18,532 nucleotides of DNA from CAYILC01 sp964364145 (GTDB lineage: Bacteria; Patescibacteriota; Microgenomatia; UBA1400; UBA12028): NCBI GenBank assembly GCA_964364145.1, contig CAYILC010000008.1, forward strand, positions 1-18,532, given 5' to 3'. Positions 5,234 to 14,823 of this stretch are shown piece by piece. The notes below the pieces were generated by a model that was given only the letters and a program-made list of their open reading frames with translations, was not told the DNA's origin and did not search any database. The translations under genes and the position numbers were made by a program. Within the stretch, counting starts at the first letter, position 1. Each line of letters opens with the position of its first letter.

Positions 5234-6292
5234 TTATATAAAGTATGTGCTCAATGCGAACGTATATTGTTCTAAAAATAATCGCTTAACATGATATACA
5301 TTATGTGTTTCATAAAACAAAATTTGTGCTAATTTATATTCATTTTCATCAACGCTTCGATAGGACAGTGGAAAATAATCATGTGCAAGCAGTACTGCGT
5401 TGGCAAGCATTCTTGCTGTGCGTTTGTTTCCATCAGCAAATGGTTGTAGGTACGCCATCATACTAGCAATAATAAGACCTTTTTCTAACGGATACGCTGT
5501 AGAATTTACCGTAATAATAAGTTTTTCTAATGCCTCTTTTATTTCCCATTCGTTATCTAGGGGTTTGTACGTAGTACCAGTGATTCCAACAGCATGTTTT
5601 CGAATACCACTCTCGATATTTAAGTTTTTCGTAAGTACATTGTGAAGTTCTACAATGGAACGGAGATTGATTTTTCGAAAAGCGTGCCTATCTTTCACTA
5701 TTGTTTGAAATGCATCTTTGTGATTCAAAATCATCACCGCTTCTTGCTTAGGGTGTCCTTGTGTCTCTTGATTTTCTTTGATCAACCTCTCAGTTTCGAG
5801 TAAAGTATAGGTGTTTCCTTCGATCTTGGAGGATTTCCAAGAAAGCTCTATGACAAAACGTTCAAGTTCTCGTTGGCGAATCGTTGCGTCAACTTTTTCA
5901 GTTGCTTGAGTAAATGAGCGAAAAATATTTTGGAACTTTGATTGTTCGTCCTTTGAAAGGAGATCATGAAGGTGCACAAAAAGACCATTATTAAAGGATG
6001 TTTTTACACCTTGGCGTTGATCCGCGTCAAACGCAAAATATTGGTGGAGATCAATAGTTTTTAACAACGGATGTTGAAAAGTTAATCGATAAAATCGAGC
6101 AGGACCATTACCGACTGCAACAACTTGACCCCTTTCCAACAACTCGGATAAATCTCTAGCAAGTGTTGCTTTAGATACAGGATATATTATCTCTAGTTTT
6201 TCCGCAATTTGCTCGCGTGAAAGTTTTTCGAATTGAGCCAGAAACGCAAGGATCGTTTTTTGTCGGGGAATCAACTCAATCGTCTCATTCAT
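5234..6292 (-). CDS. Fic family protein with N-terminal winged helix, His-to-Gln in the Fic motif
   Basis: Residue numbers count from the longer start at 6310. Residues 12-78 form a helix-turn-helix/winged domain (RQKTILAFL, LSREQIAEKL, SKATLARDLSELLERGQV, then a wing with RFYRL). Residues 140-358 form a Fic domain. The inhibitory motif SSKIEGN (S160, E164, G165) matches the (S/T)xxxE(G/N) helix that blocks ATP. The active-site loop reads QPFADGNKRTAR (289-300), where the usual catalytic His is Gln (codon CAA). Fic proteins move AMP or other nucleotides onto protein hydroxyls; without the His, classical AMPylation is doubtful, though Gln here may be a feature of a subfamily. I prefer the ATG at 6292 because GGG lies upstream and repeats cover 6279-6321; 6310 is the alternative. 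It follows the transglutaminase-like gene. Confidence 0.87.
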   Translation of the reverse strand: MNETIELIPRQKTILAFLAQFEKLSREQIAEKLEIIYPVSKATLARDLSELLERGQVVAVGNGPARFYRLTFQHPLLKTIDLHQYFAFDADQRQGVKTSFNNGLFVHLHDLLSKDEQSKFQNIFRSFTQATEKVDATIRQRELERFVIELSWKSSKIEGNTYTLLETERLIKENQETQGHPKQEAVMILNHKDAFQTIVKDRHAFRKINLRSIVELHNVLTKNLNIESGIRKHAVGITGTTYKPLDNEWEIKEALEKLIITVNSTAYPLEKGLIIASMMAYLQPFADGNKRTARMLANAVLLAHDYFPLSYRSVDENEYKLAQILFYETHNVYHVKRLFLEQYTFALSTYFI

Positions 6293-6321
6293 ATGCCCTG
6301 ATCGTCTCATAATGAGACGAT
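6279..6321 (-). promoter_or_regulatory. Three-half-site operator candidate at the fic start
   Basis: The 10-mer ATCGTCTCAT occurs on the plus strand at 6279-6288 and again at 6301-6310, 22 bases apart (two helical turns). It occurs a third time inverted as ATGAGACGAT at 6312-6321. The last two form a perfect 10-bp palindrome around one base. A CATTAT -10-like element for fic lies within it. Since the fic product has its own DNA-binding domain, autoregulation is the simple reading. Confidence 0.6.
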
Positions 6322-6343
6322 AGGCGCAAGCTCGACCCTTGGA

Positions 6344-7027
6344 TCACTTCATTTTAGAAAGTTCTGTCAAATCAACATATGGCGGTTTGGCTTGTAGATA
6401 CCGCTCGGGAATTGCGGTGTTTGAGGGGATGTACAGTATTTCCTTCCAATATCTATCTGGCGACACGTAGTAATACGGATCATCTGTGTTAGCAAGTTTG
6501 TGATGACGTGCGTTTCGCAGATCCTTACCGATCTGCACAACTGCGGTAGAATCGTTGAGCCATTGACCCTGATACTTCCCAAGAGAAAACAGCGAGGTGT
6601 AAGACTGGAGTGAGTATCTACCGTCATACCCAAAATAGTATTCCATATAGCTCATCGCTAGGTCGCGAATCGAAGAGTACATTGGCCGTCTGCTTTTCAA
6701 TCCTAAATATTTGCTTTGCGCGACACACCCGTAATACTTTCCTTTTTTGTAGACCGCAAGAATGTGTTCTTCGTCGCCACCTCGGGCATAAAGCTCAATA
6801 ATTGATGTTTTGTATCCTGCAACCATGAGACAAGCAACGCCAAATAGCGCGCCGTTGTAACATTCACCACGACCGTCGTTAATCACTTGCAAAACACTTC
6901 TGTCTTCCCGATATGGATCGTAGGTAATGCGGGTATCGATGTATGTCTGCACTTTCTCGGGGGTATTACAACTTTCGAGCACAGCATACGCGGATTCCAC
7001 AACAAACGAGCGAATACTTGTATTCAT
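6344..7027 (-). CDS. Transglutaminase-like (papain-fold) protein, function unknown
   Basis: I take the ATG at 7027 (MNTSIRSF) as start, giving 227 residues; a TTG start at 7066 would add 13. The core reads GRGECYNGALFGVACLMVAGYKTSIIELYARGGDEEHILAVYKKG, with a candidate nucleophilic Cys (C56) and His (H88) at transglutaminase-like spacing. It continues AQSKYLGLKSRRPMYSSIRDLAMSYMEYYF, which resembles a group of uncharacterised bacterial transglutaminase-like proteins with a GxSN...R.P.Y segment (from memory). The classical Asp of the triad is not obvious. There is no signal peptide, so it acts in the cytoplasm. It lies upstream of fic on the same strand with a 51-base gap to the preferred fic start. 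Peptidase, amidase or crosslinking activity cannot be told apart. Confidence 0.72.
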   Translation of the reverse strand: MNTSIRSFVVESAYAVLESCNTPEKVQTYIDTRITYDPYREDRSVLQVINDGRGECYNGALFGVACLMVAGYKTSIIELYARGGDEEHILAVYKKGKYYGCVAQSKYLGLKSRRPMYSSIRDLAMSYMEYYFGYDGRYSLQSYTSLFSLGKYQGQWLNDSTAVVQIGKDLRNARHHKLANTDDPYYYVSPDRYWKEILYIPSNTAIPERYLQAKPPYVDLTELSKMK

Positions 7028-7093
7028 TCCCGCATGATACCACTCATTGACAGTTGCTGGCGACAAACTCCATAAGTTGTATGTTTTTCTTTA

Positions 7094-7122
7094 TTGTCTA
7101 AAGTATGTATTGGCGGTAAGAT
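7094..7122 (+). promoter_or_regulatory. Promoter of the 7132-7644 gene
   Basis: TTGTCT (7094-7099) and TAAGAT (7117-7122) are separated by 17 bases. The ATG at 7132 follows 9 bases after the -10, leaving a leader of only 0-3 bases. Confidence 0.55.
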
Positions 7123-7131
7123 AGCGGTAAT

Positions 7132-7644
7132 ATGACCAAAGAACAAGCGCTCTTACAAGCCAAAACATCGATAGCGAGAGAGGCAATTAGTATAAGAATG
7201 GATACCAAACCCCCACCCGAACTTACAGACCAAGCTCTTTTTGTACTCACCATCATCAGAAATGCTTCCCAATATGCAGAGTGGAAAAAAAATCATGGTT
7301 CTCTTCATACGTATAAAAAACTACTAGAAAAAGAACTTCAACCCTTTTTGAATAACGGAATGGTTGCCCAAAGAGAACTCGATCAATTCATACCAATCTT
7401 TGAAGCATATCAGGAAAAAGAACTCGATCCTCAATTCGGTTTTTTACATGCTTTTCTTAATCTCGTTTCTCAAATCTCTGACAAGAGTGCCCTAGAACTT
7501 ATTAGGGAACAATCTGAAGAATCACTTCGACAACGAGCACAAAGTAACCCATCAGTGGTACAAATAGGAGTAAATACGAGTTGGAGGGGACATGGCCCAG
7601 ACGATGATGGGGATTGGGATGGTCGGAGTCGAGGCTCTACATAA
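7132..7644 (+). CDS. Hypothetical protein, helical with acidic Gly/Asp-rich tail
   Basis: I do not recognise this 170-residue protein. Residues 1-130 look mostly helical and soluble, with many Leu, Glu, Gln and Lys (EKELQPFLNNGMVAQRELDQFIPIFEAYQEKE). A linker follows, and the last 25 residues (NTSWRGHGPDDDGDWDGRSRGST) are polar and rich in Asp, Gly and Arg, probably disordered. It has no signal peptide, membrane segment or Cys. It has its own promoter and no Shine-Dalgarno sequence, and it faces the histidine phosphatase gene convergently with a 35-base gap. Codon use and the promoter-to-start distance support it being a real gene. No function is proposed. Confidence 0.7.
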   Translation: MTKEQALLQAKTSIAREAISIRMDTKPPPELTDQALFVLTIIRNASQYAEWKKNHGSLHTYKKLLEKELQPFLNNGMVAQRELDQFIPIFEAYQEKELDPQFGFLHAFLNLVSQISDKSALELIREQSEESLRQRAQSNPSVVQIGVNTSWRGHGPDDDGDWDGRSRGST

Positions 7645-7679
7645 AAACATCCTTATCCTTTTAATTATTCATTATTAAT

Positions 7680-8312
7680 CTACATCAGCTCATCTGGTAA
7701 ATGTTCCGTGCTCGCTAAACTTACGATCTCAATATGTTTGGCTTCTCTGTCTACAATAAGCTCGGTGATAGAACATTCATGAATGAATGCATCAGTTTCG
7801 ATAGAAAAGTTGGGTATCAACGCATCGAGTGTTGAGGATGAGAAAAGATTTCTTAAAAGATCGCAGATCGCTCCAGCATGTGTCACCAAGACCGCGTGAT
7901 GTTTCTGCTGATGCGCCATATGAAACACAGCGCGCGTCATCCGCATACCCGCATGCCGTGAGGTGTCGCCAATTGGAGGATGCCAGTCACGATCTTTCGT
8001 TGCGCGCTCCCACATCAATTCAAACTCTGGAAAAGTTTGTCCTTTAAGATCTCCCCAATTTGCACGCTCGGTGATGCGTTCATCAATCTCGAGTTCACAG
8101 TTAGTCTCACGGGCAATAAAGGCAGCAGTCTCTCTCGTGCGTAAACGTGGACTAGACCAAACCGCATCCACACCGATTTTTGTAAAATATGTTCCGGTTA
8201 TTTGTGCCTGTTGCAGACCTAACGCTGTTATCCCAGGATCACCAAAATCACTGCGTTTTTGCGCGTGCCGAACAAGATAGATATGCGTGGATGGTCTAGT
8301 AGAAATTTGCAT
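7680..8312 (-). CDS. Histidine phosphatase family protein (phosphoglycerate-mutase-like)
   Basis: The N-terminal IYLVRHAQ holds the phosphate-accepting His of the RHG motif (RHA here). SSPRLRTRETAAFIA gives the second Arg region, ITERANWGDLKG the acid Glu, and LVTHAGAICDLL the second catalytic His. These are the four marks of the branch that includes cofactor-dependent PGAM, SixA and CobC-type phosphatases. Substrate cannot be read from sequence. I choose the ATG at 8312 (MQISTRPSTHIY, 210 residues) because a TACAAT -10 box lies exactly 7 bases upstream; the frame can be extended upstream to 8372, but those extra codons would lie over the promoter. It runs opposite to the ATP synthase operon. 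Confidence 0.88.
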   Translation of the reverse strand: MQISTRPSTHIYLVRHAQKRSDFGDPGITALGLQQAQITGTYFTKIGVDAVWSSPRLRTRETAAFIARETNCELEIDERITERANWGDLKGQTFPEFELMWERATKDRDWHPPIGDTSRHAGMRMTRAVFHMAHQQKHHAVLVTHAGAICDLLRNLFSSSTLDALIPNFSIETDAFIHECSITELIVDREAKHIEIVSLASTEHLPDELM

Positions 8313-8319
8313 AACCAAC

Positions 8320-8325
8320 ATTGTA
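8320..8325 (-). promoter_or_regulatory. -10 box of the histidine phosphatase gene
   Basis: TACAAT on the minus strand lies 7 bases before the ATG at 8312, the same spacing as in the serB leader. No clear -35 is found. A perfect palindrome, CCGACA-A-TGTCGG (8349-8361), lies in the -35 zone and could be an operator. Confidence 0.45.
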
Positions 8326-8516
8326 CCGTATGGGAAAACAAAAACCTTCCGACAATGTCGGCATAAACCCAAAGCGAAATGTCACTTAACCCCATTTTAT
8401 CAATCGATCTTTCCAAATGCAACGCCTTGCGAAACCTGATTTTATTTCATACAATGTTGGGGTAGAAGTGATAGAGACATCCAAAACAACACAATAATAT
8501 AAGAGATATATCGGTA

Positions 8517-8522
8517 TATACT
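8517..8522 (+). promoter_or_regulatory. -10 candidate of the ATP synthase operon
   Basis: TATACT lies 17 bases before the atpB ATG in an AT-rich stretch (8490-8530). No matching -35 is visible, so the call rests on the hexamer and its place in the only sizeable gap ahead of the operon (8313-8539). An AGGAAA ribosome site follows. Confidence 0.35.
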
Positions 8523-8539
8523 AAAGTTATAGGAAACAT

Positions 8540-9355
8540 ATGGCTAGTCTGCACATCTCAATCTCGGCTGAACCAATCGCCACAATTGCAGGGTTTCATA
8601 TTACCAACTCTATTTTTACGAGCCTCATTGTTACAGTCCTTCTCATTCTATTTTTCATAGGAGCGGGAAGATCAGTCAAAAACACTGGTAAATCGTCTCG
8701 TTTCCAGTCCCTTGTCGAATTAATTGTCGAAACATTCTGCAACATGGTTCGCAGTATTGTTGAGTCCGACAAAAAAGTTGCGCTCTTCACTCCAATCATC
8801 ATGGCATTTTTCTTCTTTATCATCGCGAACAACTGGTTTGGATTGGTGCCGGGAGTTGGTTCTATTGGATTTACCGAACCCGTTGAGAGCGTTGTGGAAA
8901 AAACAACGGAGGGAACAGTTGTAGAAGCTGGTGCTCCAATTCAGCCAGAGCCTGTGTTCGTTCCATACCTTCGTGCAGGAACCGCAGATCTCAACACAAC
9001 GCTCGCCCTTGCCATTGTTTCTGTCTTACTCACCCAAATTTATGGCGTATCTTTTCAGAAGCTTGGATATTTCACGAAGTTTATTAACTTTAGCAACCCA
9101 ATCAATTTCGTGGTAGGTTTACTCGAAATTGTCATGGAGGCCGCAAAAATTTTGTCGTTTGCTTTTCGTTTGTTCGGAAATATCTTTGCGGGTGAAGTCC
9201 TTCTCGCGGTGATGACGTTTTTAATTCCATTGGTAATTCCGATGCCATTCTATGGTCTGGAGATCTTTGTAGGATTCATCCAGGCGCTTGTGTTTAGTAT
9301 GCTTTCGCTTATGTTCTTCAATTTGGCCACAATCGGCCATGGTGAGGAGCATTAA
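8540..9355 (+). CDS. atpB: F-type ATP synthase subunit a
   Basis: The 271-residue membrane protein forms the ion half-channels beside the c-ring. Hydrophobic segments are seen at about residues 25-45, 80-100, 145-170 and 185-265. The key helix reads AAKILSFAFRLFGNIFAGE, containing the essential Arg (R210 in E. coli), followed by GLEIFVGFIQALVFSMLSLMFF, the final helix with its conserved Gln. A loop of about 45 residues after the second segment (FTEPVESVVEKTTEGTVVEAG) is acidic and faces away from the core. It is the first gene of the operon; no atpI precedes it. AGGAAA gives the ribosome site. Confidence 0.96.
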   Translation: MASLHISISAEPIATIAGFHITNSIFTSLIVTVLLILFFIGAGRSVKNTGKSSRFQSLVELIVETFCNMVRSIVESDKKVALFTPIIMAFFFFIIANNWFGLVPGVGSIGFTEPVESVVEKTTEGTVVEAGAPIQPEPVFVPYLRAGTADLNTTLALAIVSVLLTQIYGVSFQKLGYFTKFINFSNPINFVVGLLEIVMEAAKILSFAFRLFGNIFAGEVLLAVMTFLIPLVIPMPFYGLEIFVGFIQALVFSMLSLMFFNLATIGHGEEH

Positions 9356-9370
9356 GCGAAAGAATAGTAA

Positions 9371-9607
<237 letters not shown>

Positions 9608-9685
9608 AAAAGTTTGTATAACACCGATAAAAATAGCGCCGTAGACACTACAATGTGACCGCGCATAAAGAAAAAAGGAGTATGT

Positions 9686-10171
9686 ATGGATATTAAACTC
9701 AACCTTATCCTCTTCCAAGTGGTGAACTTCGGAGTGGTGTTTGGTGCGCTGGTGTACTTTTTGTATAAGCCTGTCGTTAAACTTCTGGACACGCGCGCAA
9801 AGAAAACTGCAGATGCAGAAAAAGCCGCGGCAGAAACATTGAAAGAGCGCGAAGAAATTGAGACAATCAAAACTAAAACAAAGGCACAAGCGGAAAAAGA
9901 GGCGGCAAAACTGCTCGAGAAGACAAAAGAGCAAGCTACAACCCTCAAAAAAGAGTTGGGGAGCGAATCAAAAGCAGAAATCCAAGCTGGACGCGCAAAA
10001 GCGCTCAAGAACTGGGAAGAAGAAAAAAGTGCAATGATTCGTGAAATGCAGAAGGAGTTTGCTCAAGGTGTCTATAGCGTCGCCGAGAAGTTGCTTGGCA
10101 AAGGTGTAGACAAAAAAGCGCATGCAGAACTCATCGATAAAAGCTTAAAAGAACTCGTAAAAGCGATGTAG
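9686..10171 (+). CDS. atpF: F-type ATP synthase subunit b
   Basis: The 161-residue peripheral-stalk subunit has one N-terminal membrane helix (about residues 8-27, ILFQVVNFGVVFGALVYFLY) followed by KPVVKLLDTR. A long Ala/Glu/Lys coiled coil then runs from residue 35 to about 135 and a short helical end (VYSVAEKLLGKGVDKKAHAELIDKSLKELVKAM) reaches toward delta. Length is normal. AAAGGAG gives the ribosome site. Its TAG stop is the first three bases of a perfect 17-bp inverted repeat that separates it from the truncated delta gene. Confidence 0.94.
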   Translation: MDIKLNLILFQVVNFGVVFGALVYFLYKPVVKLLDTRAKKTADAEKAAAETLKEREEIETIKTKTKAQAEKEAAKLLEKTKEQATTLKKELGSESKAEIQAGRAKALKNWEEEKSAMIREMQKEFAQGVYSVAEKLLGKGVDKKAHAELIDKSLKELVKAM

Positions 10172-10205
10172 TTTCTAGATTCTAGAAACTAGAATCTAGA
10201 AACTA
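10169..10205 (+). repeat. Perfect 17-bp inverted repeat (CTAG-rich hairpin) between atpF and atpH
   Basis: TAGTTTCTAGATTCTAG (10169-10185) and its exact complement CTAGAATCTAGAAACTA (10189-10205) flank the loop AAA. The arms themselves contain repeated TCTAGA units. It starts on the atpF stop codon and ends 10 bases before atpH. No T-run follows, so it is not an intrinsic terminator. It may set the relative level of the b and delta messages, or be a mobile intergenic repeat. Confidence 0.85.
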
Positions 10206-10215
10206 GGGAATTAAT

Positions 10216-10425
10216 ATGGTGCAGTCTATTATTGTTGAGACCGTCATTCCACTTTCCACCGACCAAAAGGCAGTTGTTTCTACGTTGCTGAAATCAAAGT
10301 TTGGAACACCTTCTTTTACAGAAAAACTCAATCCAAGTATTTTGGGGGGTGTTCGCATTATGGTTGGTTCAACACAGTACGACGCAACATTGGCTGGAAA
10401 ACTCGCACAATTGAGGCACATATGA
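10216..10425 (+). CDS. atpH: F-type ATP synthase subunit delta, C-terminal domain only
   Basis: The 69-residue product matches only the end of delta/[30 protein letters not shown] followed by [31 protein letters not shown]. The LGG-x-RI-x-VG...D.t..gkL..L signature of the delta C-terminal domain is clear. A normal delta has about 175-180 residues, and the six-helix N-terminal domain that grips the alpha N-termini is missing. There is no room for it: an in-frame stop lies 10 bases upstream and only 44 bases separate it from atpF. The stop overlaps the atpA start (ATGA), a coupled arrangement that argues for a working gene. How the stalk then holds the alpha/beta head is open. Confidence 0.85.
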   Translation: MVQSIIVETVIPLSTDQKAVVSTLLKSKFGTPSFTEKLNPSILGGVRIMVGSTQYDATLAGKLAQLRHI

Positions 10426-11930
10426 AATCACAATTATTTCTTTCGGCACTGGAACAACAACTTGCAACGGCGAAACTTGAACCAACAAAACGTAGTGTTG
10501 GAACTATCACCGCGTTTGGTGACGGTATTGCGACTATTTCAGGTCTCGACGATGCAATGTCTGGTGAACTCATTTTGCTCGGCCAACACACCTATGGACT
10601 CGCACTCAACCTAAAAGAAAACAGCGTTGGTGTCGTGTTACTCACCGATGATCGTGAACTTAGTGTGGGTGACGTGGTTTACACAACCGGTCGTTTGTTG
10701 TCTATTGGCGTCTCGGAAGAAATTATTGGTCGAGTGGTTGATCCGCTTGGGAATGCGATTGATGGAAAGCCGCCAATCAAAGTGAAATCATACGAGGCGT
10801 TAGAAAAAGTTGCCCCGGGTGTGATTACTCGAAAGTCTGTTTCTGTTCCTTTGCAAACCGGTATTAAAGCGATAGATGCCATGATTCCAATTGGTCGTGG
10901 TCAGCGCGAGTTAATCATTGGTGACCGCGGAACAGGGAAGTCCTCCATTGGTTTGGGGACCATTATGAACCAAAAAGGGCAGGACGTGATCTGCATCTAT
11001 GTCGCCATTGGTCAGAAAAGAAGTTTTGTTGCACAAACTACCGCCATATTAGAAAAAGCAGGCGCGATGGACTACACCATTATTGTTGCGGCCACCGCTT
11101 CCGACTCCGCATCAACACAGTTCCTGGCACCATATGCGGGTGTTGCGATTGGTGAATATTTCTTGAATAAGGGTAAAGACGTTTTGGTGATCTACGACGA
11201 TTTATCCAAACACGCCGTGGCATATCGTGAAATTTCTTTGCTACTGCGCCGACCATCCGGCCGCGAAGCATACCCGGGTGACGTCTTCTATCTTCACTCC
11301 CGTTTACTTGAGCGTGCCTGTCGATTGAACGAGGACTACGGAGGCGGTTCAATTACTGCACTTCCAATTATCGAAACACAGGCTTCGGACGTGTCTGCGT
11401 ACATCCCAACCAATGTGATCTCTATTACCGATGGGCAAATCTATCTGGAAACAGACTTGTTTAACTCCGGCGTAAAGCCAGCTATTAACGTCGGCTTGTC
11501 GGTTTCACGCGTGGGTTCTACCGCGCAACTCAAATCCATAAAACAGGTCGCCGGAAAGATGCGTTTAGATCTCGCACAGTATCGCGAGTTGGCTGCCTTT
11601 GCCCAATTTTCATCTGATTTGGATACAAAAACAAAAGCACAACTAGATCGAGGAGCTCGCGTTGCCGCAATCTTGAATCAACCATGGGATGAGCCCATGG
11701 CTGTGGAAGAGCAAGTTGTAGTTATCTATGCGGCAACCAATGGATACTTGGACAGTATAAAACTGCAATATATTTCAGCATGGGAGGAAACAGTTCTTGA
11801 TTACGTGAAAGCCGCATATCCAACCGTTCTTACATCAATCAAAAAAGAATCCAAAATTACCGAAGAAACAGAAAAATCATTGAAAGACGCGCTGACAAAG
11901 TTCGCCGAAATGCACGCGGAGTGGAGGTAA
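10422..11930 (+). CDS. atpA: F-type ATP synthase subunit alpha
   Basis: The 502-residue protein is the non-catalytic nucleotide-binding subunit of F1. A beta-barrel comes first ([17 protein letters not shown]). The P-loop GDRGTGKSS is at residues 167-175, [16 protein letters not shown] is the Walker B region with the following segment, and [23 protein letters not shown] follows. ISVTDGQ-like ([11 protein letters not shown]) and [10 protein letters not shown] stretches come next, the latter with the arginine finger expected in VSRVGS. About 27 residues precede the barrel, so the N-terminal segment that normally binds delta is kept, even though delta is shortened. It begins inside the atpH stop codon. 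Confidence 0.97.
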   Translation: MKSQLFLSALEQQLATAKLEPTKRSVGTITAFGDGIATISGLDDAMSGELILLGQHTYGLALNLKENSVGVVLLTDDRELSVGDVVYTTGRLLSIGVSEEIIGRVVDPLGNAIDGKPPIKVKSYEALEKVAPGVITRKSVSVPLQTGIKAIDAMIPIGRGQRELIIGDRGTGKSSIGLGTIMNQKGQDVICIYVAIGQKRSFVAQTTAILEKAGAMDYTIIVAATASDSASTQFLAPYAGVAIGEYFLNKGKDVLVIYDDLSKHAVAYREISLLLRRPSGREAYPGDVFYLHSRLLERACRLNEDYGGGSITALPIIETQASDVSAYIPTNVISITDGQIYLETDLFNSGVKPAINVGLSVSRVGSTAQLKSIKQVAGKMRLDLAQYRELAAFAQFSSDLDTKTKAQLDRGARVAAILNQPWDEPMAVEEQVVVIYAATNGYLDSIKLQYISAWEETVLDYVKAAYPTVLTSIKKESKITEETEKSLKDALTKFAEMHAEWR

Positions 11931-11933
11931 ACA

Positions 11934-12797
11934 GTGCCTTCCTCCCGCTTACTCAAACGCCGCATGAAGTCCGCCAAGAATATCTCGCAGATCACAAAAG
12001 CGATGGAGATGGTTTCGGCGAGCAAGATGCGCCGGTCACAAGAACAAACAATGACAAGTAGACCCTACGCAGCTAAACTTACCATTATGTTGCGAAACAT
12101 TGCGATGCACACCGATCCATCACAACACCCTTTATTGCAAACACATAGCTCTCCCAAAAAATTAATCGTGTTGTTTTCAACGGATCGTGGGCTTGCCGGG
12201 GGATTAAATACCAACTTATTTAAGCTTTCGGAAGAATATGCCGCGCAATCCCCGGTTGAGTTTATTGTAATCGGTAAAAAAGCACGCGAATATGCACTAA
12301 AATTTGGACACAAAATTGTTGCCGATTTCTCCGGTTTACCGGAACATCTTCATTTTGAGGATGCGCTTCCAATAGCCGAGGTGATGATGAAAGGCTTTCT
12401 CACCGGTCAATATAGTGAAGTCTATTTTTTGCATATGCAGTTTGTCACCACGTTGTCACAAAAACCACATGTTCAGCATCTTTTGCCGTTAACAGTAGAA
12501 CAAATTGAACAGCCAGCAGAGTTAATCACCGCAAAGACCGAGTACCTCTTTGAACCAAATCCGACAACTATTTTGGAGTTTTTATTGCCATACTATGTTG
12601 AGATCGAAACCTATCAAACCCTGCTCGACGCAAAAGCAAGCGAGCACTCTGCTCGCATGGTCGCGATGAAGAATGCCTCGGATAATGCAAAAGAGGTGGT
12701 TGATGAGTTGCAACTTATCTATAACAAAACGCGCCAGGCGGGTATTACAAAAGAATTAATTGAGATTACTACGTCTGCATTAACGCTTGAATCATAA
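11934..12797 (+). CDS. atpG: F-type ATP synthase subunit gamma
   Basis: The 287-residue central rotor shaft starts at GTG, three bases after the atpA stop, with GGAGG just upstream. The N-terminal helix RLLKRRMKSAKNISQITKAMEMVSASKM is highly typical. The Rossmann-like middle has FSTDRGLAGGLNTNLFK, and the C-terminal helix reads ASEHSARMVAMKNASDNAKEVVDELQLIYNKTRQAGITKELIEITTSA. The length is normal, with no visible insertions. Confidence 0.96.
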   Translation: MPSSRLLKRRMKSAKNISQITKAMEMVSASKMRRSQEQTMTSRPYAAKLTIMLRNIAMHTDPSQHPLLQTHSSPKKLIVLFSTDRGLAGGLNTNLFKLSEEYAAQSPVEFIVIGKKAREYALKFGHKIVADFSGLPEHLHFEDALPIAEVMMKGFLTGQYSEVYFLHMQFVTTLSQKPHVQHLLPLTVEQIEQPAELITAKTEYLFEPNPTTILEFLLPYYVEIETYQTLLDAKASEHSARMVAMKNASDNAKEVVDELQLIYNKTRQAGITKELIEITTSALTLES

Positions 12798-14204
<1,407 letters not shown>

Positions 14205-14234
14205 CACAAAAAGAATGTATACCAACATACGTCT

Positions 14235-14660
14235 ATGTCACAACTCAAACTTTTAATCATCACACAAGACAAAGAACTCCTTTCTACGGAAGTTGACCAA
14301 GTAACCGTACCAACCACAAGCGGTGAAATCACCGTCCTTCCAAATCACGCTCCACTCTTTACGCAACTGCACACTGGCGAGCTTATCTATAAACAAGATG
14401 GCAAGCCAAGCTCTGTTGTCATCTCTAGTGGATTCATGGATGTTGGCCCAAACAATATTATCACTGTACTTTCTGACACCGCCACTCTGGAGTCCGACAT
14501 TACCATCGCACGAGCAGAGGAAGCAAAGCAAAAAGCAGAAAAAGATATGGAACAGAAGACCGACCGACGATCTTTTATTATGGCAGAAGCTTCGTTGCGC
14601 AAAGCGCTTATTGAGTTAAAGATCGCGAGAAGACGCGGTACTCCGACATCGTTTGGGTAA
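14235..14660 (+). CDS. atpC: F-type ATP synthase subunit epsilon
   Basis: The 141-residue protein has the N-terminal beta-sandwich (LKLLIITQDKELLSTEVDQVTVPTTSGEITVLPNHAPLFTQLHTGEL) and a two-helix C-terminal part (ITIARAEEAKQKAEKDMEQ, then FIMAEASLRKALIELKIARRR) that could act as a brake on ATP hydrolysis. It begins 30 bases after atpD and has no visible Shine-Dalgarno sequence, unlike the other operon members, so its translation may be lower. It is the last gene of the operon; no clear terminator follows. Confidence 0.94.
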   Translation: MSQLKLLIITQDKELLSTEVDQVTVPTTSGEITVLPNHAPLFTQLHTGELIYKQDGKPSSVVISSGFMDVGPNNIITVLSDTATLESDITIARAEEAKQKAEKDMEQKTDRRSFIMAEASLRKALIELKIARRRGTPTSFG

Positions 14661-14729
14661 ATATCGTTTGCACCTTCATTTGGAGAAATGTAAAATGCAA
14701 TACGTAGAGGATACGCATACATTTCCCTC

Positions 14730-14758
14730 TGGACAGAACAAAATTGATTCCGTACAAT
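14730..14758 (+). promoter_or_regulatory. Promoter of greA
   Basis: TGGACA (14730-14735, 5 of 6) and TACAAT (14753-14758, 5 of 6) are spaced by 17 bases in the 163-base gap after atpC. The start would be near 14765, giving a leader of about 58 bases before greA. The rest of the gap shows nothing else of note. Confidence 0.65.
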
Positions 14759-14823
14759 GCACACTCATAGATTAAATTCACACTGCATGTATCTCGATTA
14801 TTTTCGTTTATTGAAAGAATTGT

